Source: Neptuniibacter sp.
GTDB taxonomy: Bacteria; Pseudomonadota; Gammaproteobacteria; Pseudomonadales; Balneatricaceae
Length of the DNA stretch: 7,138 nucleotides
Assembly: GCA_030149405.1 (NCBI GenBank)
Contig: JASBRM010000170.1
Span: 1-7,138 of the forward strand
Reading direction: 5' to 3'
Below, in pieces: positions 1-7,114 of this stretch (the stretch's first letter is position 1; the number at the start of each line of letters is the position of its first letter). The position numbers were made by a program, and so were the translations under genes. The notes beneath the pieces were generated by a model. The model did not search any database, was not told where the DNA came from, and saw nothing but the letters and a program-made list of their open reading frames with translations.

Positions 1-947
1 AAAAGATAGTAGGAAGCCTGCTGGGTATCTGTTTATGCACAACAGTTAATGCGGCAAGCCCCGCTGATAAATACCCCGAGTCATTACTTTACAGTAAACC
101 TGTTCAAGTTGCCGAAAATGTCTGGACCTCCATTGGTGCCACTCAATACTACAGTTATGAAAATGCAGGTCACAATAACAACCTTTCATTTGTTATAGGT
201 GATGACTCAATTCTGGTTGTTAATGGAGGGTCATCTTACCTACTTGCAAAAGCATTACATGAAGAGATCAAAAAAGTTTCGGGCCTGCCTGTAAAATATA
301 TTGTTGATGAAAATGGCCAGTCGCATGCAGTTTTGGGTAATGGTTATTGGAAAGAGCAGGGTGCTCATATCATTGCTCATGAAGGTGCACTTGAGGAGAT
401 TGATGAAAAAGGTTTGAGTGGACTTGAGACTCTTCAGGGCATTATTAAAGAGCAAGCTGAAGGCACTGAACTGGTTGAGTTAGACGAGACCTTTGAAGAT
501 AGAATGGATCTTGATCTCGGCGGGCTTCAAGTTCAGTTGTTACATTTAGGGCCGGCTCACTCACCAGGTGATATAACTGTTTATGTTCCAGACAGCGGAG
601 TGATTATCGCTGGAGATATGGCATTCCATCAGCGAATGCTGCCCATTTTCCCGGAAACTGACACCGCCGCATGGTTAGAAACCTGGAATGATTCCTTCGC
701 ACCATTAGCGAAAGGTAAAATTATAATTCCAGGTCATGGTGAAGCTACCGACTTTGCAACAGTAGATCAGTACACACGTGGTTACCTTGAGTATTTGAGA
801 AACAAGGTCGCTCTGTTGCTGGAAGAGGGCGGTGCTCTTGAAGATGCCTATAAGATTGATCAATCACCCTATGCCCACTTGGAAACATTTGATCTACTGG
901 CGGCTAAAAATGCCGGTCGTGTTTTTGAAGCAATGGAGTTTGAATAG
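1..947 (+). CDS. Exported MBL-fold protein with altered metal-binding motif (5' end outside window)
   Basis: The reading frame is open from the window edge (first full codon at position 3) to TAG at 945-947, giving 314 visible residues; the start codon lies just upstream of the window. The visible N-terminus is a signal peptide: a hydrophobic stretch (KIVGSLLGICLCTTVNA) with likely cleavage near VNA/A, so the protein should act in the periplasm or outside. The fold is the metallo-beta-lactamase type: strand and turn pattern, then GPAHSPGD (H186), IIAGD (D205) and IIPGHGE (H245) in visible numbering, which match the later metal ligands of the family. The main motif, normally HxHxDH, is replaced in an ungapped alignment by N104-G-Q106-S-H108-A109, so activity as a normal two-metal hydrolase is doubtful. 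The C-terminus (to residues MEFE) looks complete and the frame is intact, which argues against a pseudogene. The substrate is unknown. It may be co-transcribed with the peptidase gene 124 nt downstream. Confidence 0.88.
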   Translation, partial: KIVGSLLGICLCTTVNAASPADKYPESLLYSKPVQVAENVWTSIGATQYYSYENAGHNNNLSFVIGDDSILVVNGGSSYLLAKALHEEIKKVSGLPVKYIVDENGQSHAVLGNGYWKEQGAHIIAHEGALEEIDEKGLSGLETLQGIIKEQAEGTELVELDETFEDRMDLDLGGLQVQLLHLGPAHSPGDITVYVPDSGVIIAGDMAFHQRMLPIFPETDTAAWLETWNDSFAPLAKGKIIIPGHGEATDFATVDQYTRGYLEYLRNKVALLLEEGGALEDAYKIDQSPYAHLETFDLLAAKNAGRVFEAMEFE

Positions 948-965
948 TTAAATATTGAACTAAAC

Positions 966-1077
966 TTTCACAAAGCAACGTACAAAAGTAACTTGATGAA
1001 TAGCTGTAGCAACATCACCACTCATTTCTGGGTAATTGATTTTACTGTTGTACAGTTCATGAGGGGGCTTTGTGAAA
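966..1077 (+). repeat. Two nested inverted repeats spanning the gap and the start codon of the peptidase gene
   Basis: The outer arms are 966-976 (TTTCACAAAGC) and 1067-1077 (GCTTTGTGAAA), a perfect 11-bp match. The inner arms are 980-991 (GTACAAAAGTAA) and 1042-1053 (TTACTGTTGTAC), matching at 11 of 12 positions. In RNA they would stack as one long interrupted hairpin with a 50-nt apical loop (992-1041). The Shine-Dalgarno purines (1061-1067) sit almost entirely in the right-hand internal loop, and the GTG start (1072-1074) lies in the outer helix. This could be a translation-control leader, or the remains of a small palindromic mobile element; the sequence alone does not decide. No clear T-tract follows, so a simple terminator is less likely. 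Confidence 0.5.
1061..1067 (+). promoter_or_regulatory. Shine-Dalgarno sequence that fixes the GTG start of the peptidase gene
   Basis: GAGGGGG ends 4 nt before GTG at 1072. There is no competing in-frame start nearby: the next in-frame ATG falls far inside the protein (residue 136), after the signal peptide. An ATG at 1059-1061 is in another frame and overlaps the ribosome site itself. Confidence 0.65.
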
Positions 1078-2211
1078 CTAAGTTACATACTCTTTCTGGC
1101 AGCATTGCTTTCCCCGGTAGCGTCCGGTCTGGAGGTTATAGACTCGGACGCAAAACATTCAAAACTGGTAACAGAGCTAGTAGTTAAAAAAATCCTACCA
1201 ATTCTAAATAAACTGGAGATCAGTGACCAAGCTGCATTGGCCCCGGTTAAAATTAAAGTTGTTACGAATTTGATTGCTTCGGACATTGCTTTATCCATTG
1301 ATGGAGAGTTACCAAGAGTTTTGATCAGCAATCAGTTTATTGAAGGTTTGGATGCATACGCTGAGGCATATACAGTTGCTGTGCATAAAAGCTCCCCCAA
1401 TTTCCCCGAACATTATTTTCATCAATACTTTTGGCACACTCACCCTGATTATTCAGGTATAGCCTTAGATTCACCCATGAACTTTTCTGAGTTACCTCCT
1501 TCGCAGCAAGAGATTCTTCTAAAACGTAAAGAAAAACTTTTAGAAAGTGCTCTTATGGATATTGTTTTACACGAGTTAGGCCATCATGCAGAGAATGCGT
1601 TTTACAGTTATAGAACTTCATATTTCGTGAAGAAGGATATGGAGCTATTGGCTGATGAGTGGGCGCTTAATGTCAGAGACGATTTTTTTGCAGAGCTGGA
1701 TCCCATAGGTAGGTTACTGTCGATTGCCTACGTATTCGAGAGGGATCGATGGTCAATGCTTTCTGGTGATGTAAATTATCCGCGCATGATCACCTGGATT
1801 GCAGATAATGCAGATCCAGTTTGCGAAGATGCAGTTGAAGATCATGTAAGAAAGTTCTGTGAGCAACTACAAAATGACTTATCTATATATTTTTCTGGAA
1901 AAGCTGAACAAGCATATCGAGATCGAATTGAACAAGGCGATGAATATGCAAGTTTTCCACTTGCTCAAATTCTCTTAAAGAAAAGCCGTTATCATTTAGC
2001 ATGCAGTTATTTTAAAGAAAGCCATGATAGCGGGAATGTCAAACGTGCTGCGGTCTATGTTGCCTGGTGTTATCTGAATGGCTTCCTGAAACCATCCCCA
2101 CCAGATGCACAGATACTGGCGCTGACCAAGTCGCGAGCAGCTATGATGTATGGCTATACGGATACAACTCGATATATAGAATCACTGAATCAAAATTACA
2201 GAATTCAGTGA
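1072..2211 (+). CDS. Exported putative zinc metallopeptidase with Sel1-like C-terminal repeats
   Basis: 379 residues, GTG start, TGA at 2209-2211. Residues 1-19 form a signal peptide (K2, hydrophobic core, PVASG before the likely cut), so the product is exported. The key motif is H167-E-L-G-H171-H, the HExxH zinc site of gluzincin-type peptidases, preceded by the hydrophobic helix LMDIVL. Twenty residues later comes E191-L-L-A-D195-E-W-A, which fits the ExxxD third-ligand motif seen in M48-like peptidases; zinc ligands would be H167, H171 and E191, with E168 the catalytic base. A histidine-rich patch (H114, H117, H122, H124) precedes the core. Residues about 286-365 resemble two Sel1/TPR-like helical repeats (the YVAWCYLNG and SRAAMMYGYTD elements), often used for protein contacts. 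Four cysteines (251, 263, 311, 333) could form disulfides. I do not recognise a named family; peptidase activity is inferred from the motif, and the substrate is unknown. Confidence 0.75.
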   Translation: MKLSYILFLAALLSPVASGLEVIDSDAKHSKLVTELVVKKILPILNKLEISDQAALAPVKIKVVTNLIASDIALSIDGELPRVLISNQFIEGLDAYAEAYTVAVHKSSPNFPEHYFHQYFWHTHPDYSGIALDSPMNFSELPPSQQEILLKRKEKLLESALMDIVLHELGHHAENAFYSYRTSYFVKKDMELLADEWALNVRDDFFAELDPIGRLLSIAYVFERDRWSMLSGDVNYPRMITWIADNADPVCEDAVEDHVRKFCEQLQNDLSIYFSGKAEQAYRDRIEQGDEYASFPLAQILLKKSRYHLACSYFKESHDSGNVKRAAVYVAWCYLNGFLKPSPPDAQILALTKSRAAMMYGYTDTTRYIESLNQNYRIQ

Positions 2212-2214
2212 TTC
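2179..2214. terminator. 12-bp perfect inverted repeat at convergent gene ends (possible two-way terminator)
   Basis: The arms are 2179-2190 (GAATCACTGAAT) and 2203-2214 (ATTCAGTGATTC), with a 12-nt loop. The repeat covers the last codons and stop of the peptidase gene and lies 17 nt beyond the end of the chemoreceptor gene on the other strand, which suits a shared terminator. Against this, the stem is AT-rich and neither side has a proper T-tract, so it may be a weak or factor-assisted terminator, or only an mRNA-end stabiliser. Confidence 0.42.
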
Positions 2215-2231
2215 CATTAGATTTAATCGAT

Positions 2232-5033
2232 TTAGTTATTCACTTTAAAGAAATCAACCATCTGACTCAGGTTCTTAGCCTTTTCTGTCATGACTTTACT
2301 GGATGATGTGGCTTCTTCTACCAGGCTGGCATTTTGTTGCGTCATGCCATCCATACTGGCGATTGAGCTATTTACCTGACTGATGCCACCACTTTGTTCA
2401 CGGCAAGCCTGGGCGATACCCTCAATAGCATCAGAAACTTGTTCTACAGAATGAATAATTTCTTCGAGCGCTTCACCAGATGTGTGAACATGTGCTTTAC
2501 CAGCCTCAACCTTACTCAGGCTGTTCATGATCAGGTCTTTGATCTCTTTGGCTGAAGAAGACGTTCTTTGAGATAAGTTGCGAACTTCACCCGCCACTAC
2601 CGCAAAGCCTCTGCCTTGCTCGCCGGCGCGAGCCGCTTCTACGGAGGCGTTCAGGGCAAGCAAGTTGGTCTGGAAAGCAATTTCGTCAATCACGTTTACG
2701 ATGTCTGCAATTTTGGAACTCGCATCACTGATTTCCGACATAGCATTAACCGCGTCGGTAATGATTTCTCCACCATTGCGAGCTTTTTCCATCGCCTGCT
2801 TCGCTTGTTCATTTGCTTCAGAGGCATTTTGAGCCGTATTGGATACACTGGCGTTCATTTCCTCCATACTGGAGGCTGTCTCTTCAAGGTTGCTTGCTTG
2901 CTGGTCAGTTCTGACACCCAGATCAAGAGAGCCAGAAGAGATCTCTTCAGAGGTCGTTCTTACTTCGTAAGATGTTGCTTTGATCTGCTCTAGAATTTCT
3001 GTGAGGGTAGAAACCGTTGCATTGGCATTATCTTTCAGTTCCCCAAAGGCACCTTTATAATCGCGATCAATTTGAACCGTGAGGTCACCGTTCGACATGC
3101 CTGAAAGAACGCTGTTCATATCGCGGATTACATCATCCGCAATTTCCACCAGAGCATTAACACCTTCACTCATACTGCCGTAAAAGCCAGTAATGCCTTT
3201 AACGTCGATTCGGTTGCTTAAATCACCGTCTTTAGCGGCATTCACAATACTGGAAACTTCCTGCTGGATCAGTACTTCCTGAGTTCTGTTTTGCCACTCT
3301 ACGACAGTACCTAAACGTTCGCCCTCATCATTAATAACGGGGTTTGCGATAACGCGCATATGCAGATCGCCAATGCAGATATCCGAAGTATAAGTACTGT
3401 TCAATTTATTCAGGAGGGAACGTTGATGCTTTGGATCATTGTGGAAAATATCTATGTTACTGCCCAATAATGCCCTGGATTTGAAATTGGGCAATGTCTG
3501 GTTGATATCTGCTTCCAGATCAGAAAATAGCTGGGTAGCCGCCTCATTTAGATAGATTATGTTGTAATCCAGATCTGCCATCATAATCTGGGAACTAACC
3601 TTATCCAGAGACTGCTTTATCCGCCCGATTTCGTTAGCTTTTTGCTTATCGGATTCTATCTGAGCTTTTAAGTTATCCCGCATAGTTACCATTGACGCGA
3701 GCACTCCAACAGGCTTCTCAGAGGTGTCCAGATTTATGTTGAGGTTTCCGCGAGATATTTCGAGGGCGATCTTATTGATCAGGCTTGGATCAGCCCCTAG
3801 CTGGGTAATGACGCCTTTTACGAAACGGGTGGCTACGAAGAACACAATAACGGAGACAAGAAGGGCGAGTATGATACCAATCCATTGGACTTTAGAAACA
3901 GCTTGCATTGCTTCTTCTTCATCAATTTCAGCCAGAATTACCCAACTAAAACCTTCTATATCTACTGGCGAATAAGAGGAAAGAACAGGAACGCCACGAT
4001 AATCTGGAAAGATACTGGTATCAGATTTTCCAGATAGGGCAGCCTGAACACCGGCTGTATTGACTTCCTGATGCAGTAGAGTGGGTTCTTCAGTAAAACG
4101 AGACTGGCTGCGCATCATCAAGTCATTGCCAACCAAGTAGGTTTCACCACTTTCACCCAACCCTTCAGAGGTTTGCATAACTGCATTGATGCGGTCTACA
4201 GGCATCTGGAAAACCAGGACAGAAATCAAATTGTCGCCGTCCATTACTGGAGTGGCCATGAAAGCTGCAGGCGCATTATAAGAGGGTAAATAGGGTTCAA
4301 AATCTTCAGCGAAGATAGTCTGAGTCTGTTTGCTGTCTTTAGCAGCCAAAAAGGCTCTGGCAAAATTGGTGTCGCTATATGGGCCGTCAATCAGGCTGGT
4401 AGCGTAATCAAGCTCTTTGAATACGGAATAGACGATATTTCCTGAATATGGCTCAACCAGAAAAATATCGTAATAGCCAAACTTTTCCAGATAGTCCTTA
4501 AATACGGGATGGTACCTGCGGTGGAAAAGGTCATAGGCTTTAGCTTCACCAGTACTGACTAAATTTACCTTTTCACCAAGCGGGTGGGGGTTATTGGCTA
4601 TGTAATTATATTGCGCGATTAGGCGGTCATGGTCAGTAGGAATCAGCGCTTCTACATCGACCTCTTTACCTGTTTCGGTCTTGAATTTAGTGGCAAAGTC
4701 ATTGCGGTAATAATCGGCTAGTTTCTCCCGATACATCGCATACGTTTCATCATCCAGGGACTTGGTATTCAGAAAACCGGAACGGAACTGTTTACTGGCT
4801 TCAATGACCATGAGGTTAGTAGAGAACGTCTTGATTTGATCCTGAATCTGGACGAAATAATTCTCTATCTGTTTCTCTTTATTCACTCTGAGTGACTTGA
4901 GTTGTTCAAATGCACGCTCTTCTAAAGCATTTGCGGCAAGTTGTTCAATGATAAAAAGGGTGACAAGAAGAGGAAGGAGTCCTACGCAGAGCATGGTCAG
5001 AGTGAGCTTGCCCTTCAGTTGCATATTTTTCAT
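2232..5033 (-). CDS. Methyl-accepting chemotaxis protein with Cache-type sensor, PAS and multiple HAMP-like segments
   Basis: 933 residues, ATG at 5031-5033, TAA at 2232-2234. It is an inner-membrane chemoreceptor that would pass ligand binding to CheW/CheA. Visible order: short cytoplasmic N-terminus; TM1 about 11-30; large periplasmic sensor about 34-380 with a Cache-like pattern ([23 protein letters not shown] at about 185-207 and [10 protein letters not shown] near 293-302); TM2 about 384-402; HAMP-like linker about 403-460; PAS domain about 475-588 ([16 protein letters not shown] start, VVEWQNRT end); further HAMP-like segments about 590-682 with repeated DGDL/NGDL turns; then the signalling domain, whose hairpin tip ([21 protein letters not shown]) is at about 784-804. 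There is no CheR/CheB-tethering pentapeptide at the C-terminus (it ends FFKVNN). AGGA lies 6 nt upstream of this ATG; the ATG at codon 4 has no such site. The ligand cannot be read from sequence. No che genes are adjacent, so it is an orphan receptor gene. Confidence 0.95.
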   Translation of the reverse strand: MKNMQLKGKLTLTMLCVGLLPLLVTLFIIEQLAANALEERAFEQLKSLRVNKEKQIENYFVQIQDQIKTFSTNLMVIEASKQFRSGFLNTKSLDDETYAMYREKLADYYRNDFATKFKTETGKEVDVEALIPTDHDRLIAQYNYIANNPHPLGEKVNLVSTGEAKAYDLFHRRYHPVFKDYLEKFGYYDIFLVEPYSGNIVYSVFKELDYATSLIDGPYSDTNFARAFLAAKDSKQTQTIFAEDFEPYLPSYNAPAAFMATPVMDGDNLISVLVFQMPVDRINAVMQTSEGLGESGETYLVGNDLMMRSQSRFTEEPTLLHQEVNTAGVQAALSGKSDTSIFPDYRGVPVLSSYSPVDIEGFSWVILAEIDEEEAMQAVSKVQWIGIILALLVSVIVFFVATRFVKGVITQLGADPSLINKIALEISRGNLNINLDTSEKPVGVLASMVTMRDNLKAQIESDKQKANEIGRIKQSLDKVSSQIMMADLDYNIIYLNEAATQLFSDLEADINQTLPNFKSRALLGSNIDIFHNDPKHQRSLLNKLNSTYTSDICIGDLHMRVIANPVINDEGERLGTVVEWQNRTQEVLIQQEVSSIVNAAKDGDLSNRIDVKGITGFYGSMSEGVNALVEIADDVIRDMNSVLSGMSNGDLTVQIDRDYKGAFGELKDNANATVSTLTEILEQIKATSYEVRTTSEEISSGSLDLGVRTDQQASNLEETASSMEEMNASVSNTAQNASEANEQAKQAMEKARNGGEIITDAVNAMSEISDASSKIADIVNVIDEIAFQTNLLALNASVEAARAGEQGRGFAVVAGEVRNLSQRTSSSAKEIKDLIMNSLSKVEAGKAHVHTSGEALEEIIHSVEQVSDAIEGIAQACREQSGGISQVNSSIASMDGMTQQNASLVEEATSSSKVMTEKAKNLSQMVDFFKVNN

Positions 5034-5391
5034 GGATTATCCTACTGCTGATTCCGATGAATAGAGCTTATATTAAGGTCAATGCACTCTTATGGTGCGC
5101 AGTTATATGCTTAAGCCCTTAATTAATAAGACTATTTGTATATTTTTGGAGGGTGTCTAGTCAATGGTTAATCAATAGTCTTTTGGGATAAGTACCCGGG
5201 AAGGTACGAATAAGTCTATAGCAACTCATCTAGACCTTAAGTGTGCAGATGCAAGGCAAGTTCCTCAGTTCATGGCCGTAGTTCTTATCCAGAACGATTG
5301 GCCGAATGAATTTCTTGAACTAACGCCTAATTTTTATTTCAGATAGAGCTAATATTCTGTGCTTAATTAATCTGACAGGTGTTTTGTTCTA
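5034..5391. other. 358-bp divergent intergenic region between chemoreceptor and rhodanese genes
   Basis: The region must hold start signals for both flanking genes. For the minus strand, TATAAC (5107-5102) and a TTGACT (5164-5159)/TATACA (5142-5137) pair with 16-nt spacing are possible sigma-70 elements, neither strong. I found no good flagellar sigma-28 match in front of the chemoreceptor gene. On the plus side TAATAT at 5350-5355 is a possible -10 without a clear -35. Small structures are present: a 9-bp inverted repeat (5128-5136 with 5174-5182), a 5-bp hairpin (5192-5196 with 5203-5207) and another (5281-5285 with 5291-5295). CTTAATTAAT occurs twice (5118-5127 and 5362-5371). No convincing gene is seen. 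Confidence 0.5.
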
Positions 5392-5775
5392 ATGAAGGTG
5401 ACAGTTAAGCAATTAGTTGAGCAGGCTTATAAAGAGATAGAAACGTTAACTGCGGAAGAAGCTATTCAAATAAGTAAAAATGAAAATGTTCTGATTATTG
5501 ATATTCGAGATATTAGGGAACTGGAGAGAGAAGGGCGCATTCCGGGTTCATTCCATTCCCCAAGAGGGATGTTGGAATTTTGGGCAGATCCTGACTCCCC
5601 ATATCACCATGAGCAATTCTCCTCGGGTAAAAAACTGATTCTGCATTGTGCTAAAGGATGGAGATCAGCATTAGGAACAAAAACACTTCAGGATATGGGG
5701 CTGGAAAACATTTGCCACTTCGATGGTGGTTTTGAAGCCTGGAAAGAGAAGGGTGGCCCAATTGAGAAGATATAA
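5392..5775 (+). CDS. Single-domain rhodanese-like sulfurtransferase
   Basis: 127 residues, ATG start, TAA at 5773-5775. It has one rhodanese domain: the N-terminal strand and CH2A-like motif (VLIIDIRDIRELEREGRIPGS, about 33-53), then the active-site loop C86-A-K-G-W-R91-S, which keeps the six-residue CxxGxR form and the catalytic cysteine that carries persulfide sulfur. The C-terminal FDGGFEAWKEKGGP ending is typical. There is no signal peptide or membrane segment, so it is cytoplasmic. The start is the only suitable one: the next in-frame ATG (residue 60) would cut off half the domain. The ribosome site is weak (AGG about 12 nt upstream). It could supply sulfur to a biosynthetic or detoxification step, but the partner is unknown. 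It converges on the isochorismatase operon. Confidence 0.9.
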   Translation: MKVTVKQLVEQAYKEIETLTAEEAIQISKNENVLIIDIRDIRELEREGRIPGSFHSPRGMLEFWADPDSPYHHEQFSSGKKLILHCAKGWRSALGTKTLQDMGLENICHFDGGFEAWKEKGGPIEKI

Positions 5776-5815
5776 GCGGCTTTAGGTTGCTTCCTTTTTC
5801 ATGAAAAGTTGCAAG

Positions 5816-5838
5816 GGCCCTCTAAATTAGAGAGGGCC
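5816..5838. terminator. GC-rich hairpin between convergent genes, probable bidirectional terminator
   Basis: GGCCCTCT (5816-5823) pairs perfectly with AGAGGGCC (5831-5838) over a 7-nt loop. It lies 40 nt after the rhodanese stop and 18 nt after the isochorismatase stop on the opposite strand. Flanking T-runs are short (ATTTA on the plus side; AACTTTT further out on the minus side), so strength is uncertain. A perfect 12-nt palindrome, TTTTCATGAAAA (5796-5807), lies just to the left. Confidence 0.55.
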
Positions 5839-5856
5839 ATTTACATGAGGTATTTT

Positions 5857-6402
5857 CTATCTCAGATAGTTTTTACTTACGTCCCGGAATAGCTCAGTAT
5901 CCGATTTTTGTAACCACTCGAAAGCCACCATCTCTTTACTGACCACATAGATTCCACACTGACGCATACGTTCCAGAGCCAGGGCTTTATCCTCAGGGTT
6001 TCTGGAAGAAACGCAATCAGCAACCACATAGACTTCACGGGCTTGTTGCTTAAGTTGGATAGCTGTCTGCATGACACAGACATGTGCTTCCATACCCGTA
6101 ACGATTACCTGATTTGGGCGTATGGAGTTAATCTTTTCGTTACAAGCAGGTTCAGACATGCAGGAGAAAAAGGTTTTCTCCATTAAGCCATCTTCTGGAA
6201 CGATCTCAGCTAGTTCAGAGATGGTGTGTCCCAACCCTTGAGGATATTGTTCACTGGTTAATACAGGGACTTCAGCCTTAAGCGCAATCTCCGTTAACCA
6301 ACGAGTGTTGCTGACAAGTTCATCTGATTGGGAAACAGCGGGTACAAGCTTTTCCTGAATATCGACGATTAACAGGCAGGATTTGTCGGGATGAATGAGC
6401 AT
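5857..6402 (-). CDS. Isochorismatase-family cysteine hydrolase (YcaC/ISOC-like)
   Basis: 181 residues, ATG at 6400-6402. It has the cysteine hydrolase fold of the isochorismatase family, with the expected triad: D14 (LLIVDIQEKL), K76 (LMEKTFFS) and C109 (VTGMEAHVCV). The SEQYPQGLGHT segment (50-60) and short length resemble the ISOC1/ISOC2 and YcaC-like branch rather than true isochorismatases of siderophore synthesis, and no siderophore genes are near. There is no signal peptide, so it is cytoplasmic. The real substrate is unknown for this branch. GAGAGGA (6408-6414) ends 5 nt before the start, in the 17-nt gap after the DUF2889 gene, so the two genes almost surely share an mRNA. Calling it simply nicotinamidase would be unsupported. 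Confidence 0.9.
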   Translation of the reverse strand: MLIHPDKSCLLIVDIQEKLVPAVSQSDELVSNTRWLTEIALKAEVPVLTSEQYPQGLGHTISELAEIVPEDGLMEKTFFSCMSEPACNEKINSIRPNQVIVTGMEAHVCVMQTAIQLKQQAREVYVVADCVSSRNPEDKALALERMRQCGIYVVSKEMVAFEWLQKSDTELFRDVSKNYLR

Positions 6403-6419
6403 ATTGTTCCTCTCTATTA

Positions 6420-7022
6420 TCAGATCGGGTTTTCAGGGATTTCATCAGTATTGATCGGCTCAGACGGTGTTGTAGTGTAATGAGCCGTCCAGTATTCCTT
6501 TACGACAGGGCCATCTGAAGCAAGGGTATGGCAGGTATTAAGCATGGGGGGAGGGTTATCTGCTGCGGCGTAATACCCTTCCTGAATTTCTCTTTCCTGA
6601 TGCGTCGCCTGAAATGCTGTAGTACCTAATGGGCCGAGCAGTTCTAACAGATGTGTACAGCCTTTTACACCTGAGAAAAGTTCTTTTGTTTTACGGGTAA
6701 AACCACTGGCAATCTGTAATCCAATAAGCTTTTTATAAGCTTCAGAAATGGTTTTGCAGCAGTTAAAAGGGGTGTAATCCATACTAGCAACGGCATCTAA
6801 AATATTAAGCTCCATATCCACCGTTATTCTTATGGACATGCCATGAAGTGGTTCGCCTGCGGCGATGATACCGTTGTCTCTATCTGGGTAGTCCATAGAA
6901 AAGGTTTTGGTATCGATTAGATGCGCCTCAATATCCCAGAGACCATCTTCACGCTTATAGCCTTCGCAGATGACACGTCGGGTGTGTTTAAGCGCGCGAT
7001 TTGTAGGAGCAGGTAATGGCAT
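6420..7022 (-). CDS. DUF2889 family protein
   Basis: 200 residues, ATG at 7020-7022, TGA at 6420-6422. It matches the DUF2889 pattern as I know it: an MPLPAPTNR opening, HTRR (13-16), DGLWDIEAHLIDTKT (26-40), a central AVASMDYTPFNCCKTI segment (77-92) and GCTHLLELLGPLGTTAFQ (121-138). The last 25 residues are a variable acidic/proline tail. Cysteines 88, 89, 122 and 164 and His124 are candidates for metal or redox roles, but no function is established that I can name. There is no signal peptide or membrane helix. It is the first gene of an operon with the isochorismatase-family hydrolase, which suggests a shared metabolic step. The ribosome site upstream is weak, but the N-terminal motif fits the family start well. 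Confidence 0.85.
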   Translation of the reverse strand: MPLPAPTNRALKHTRRVICEGYKREDGLWDIEAHLIDTKTFSMDYPDRDNGIIAAGEPLHGMSIRITVDMELNILDAVASMDYTPFNCCKTISEAYKKLIGLQIASGFTRKTKELFSGVKGCTHLLELLGPLGTTAFQATHQEREIQEGYYAAADNPPPMLNTCHTLASDGPVVKEYWTAHYTTTPSEPINTDEIPENPI

Positions 7023-7044
7023 AGAGTTGTCGTACTTCTATTAA

Positions 7045-7050
7045 ATTATA
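7045..7050 (-). promoter_or_regulatory. Candidate -10 box for the DUF2889-isochorismatase operon
   Basis: The minus strand reads TATAAT, a perfect -10, about 22 nt upstream of the DUF2889 ATG, which would leave a leader of roughly 15 nt. The matching -35 is poor (TTCGTA at 16-nt spacing), so an activator may be involved or the match may be chance. It lies downstream of the terminator at the right edge, as expected for an independent promoter. Confidence 0.4.
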
Positions 7051-7114
7051 ATGAGCCTGAGTATTTTACGAAGAAAGGTGGTCGAGCGCACCTGACAATA
7101 GTGGTAAAAATCAT

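Noticed and set aside
993..1187. 64-codon plus-strand frame starting with two methionines in the gap after the MBL gene
   Set aside because: It overlaps the signal peptide region of the peptidase gene in another frame, has no good ribosome site and its translation has no protein-like pattern.
2067..2306. 79-codon plus-strand frame across the convergent junction
   Set aside because: It runs through the ends of two well-supported genes on both strands, and its sequence only mirrors them.
2578..2993. Plus-strand open frames opposite the chemoreceptor signalling domain
   Set aside because: These are antisense shadows of a highly conserved coding region; no start signals and no recognisable product.
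5034..5160. Flagellar sigma-28 promoter in front of the chemoreceptor gene
   Set aside because: I looked for the TAAAGTTT/GCCGATAA pattern on the minus strand and found no acceptable match at the right spacing.
5272..5346. 24-codon frame starting ATG in the intergenic region
   Set aside because: It has no ribosome site just upstream, is very short and matches no family known to me; kept only as part of the longer readthrough observation.
5877..6083. 68-codon minus-strand frame inside the isochorismatase gene
   Set aside because: It lies wholly within the hydrolase gene in another frame; the hydrolase has an intact catalytic triad and its own ribosome site.
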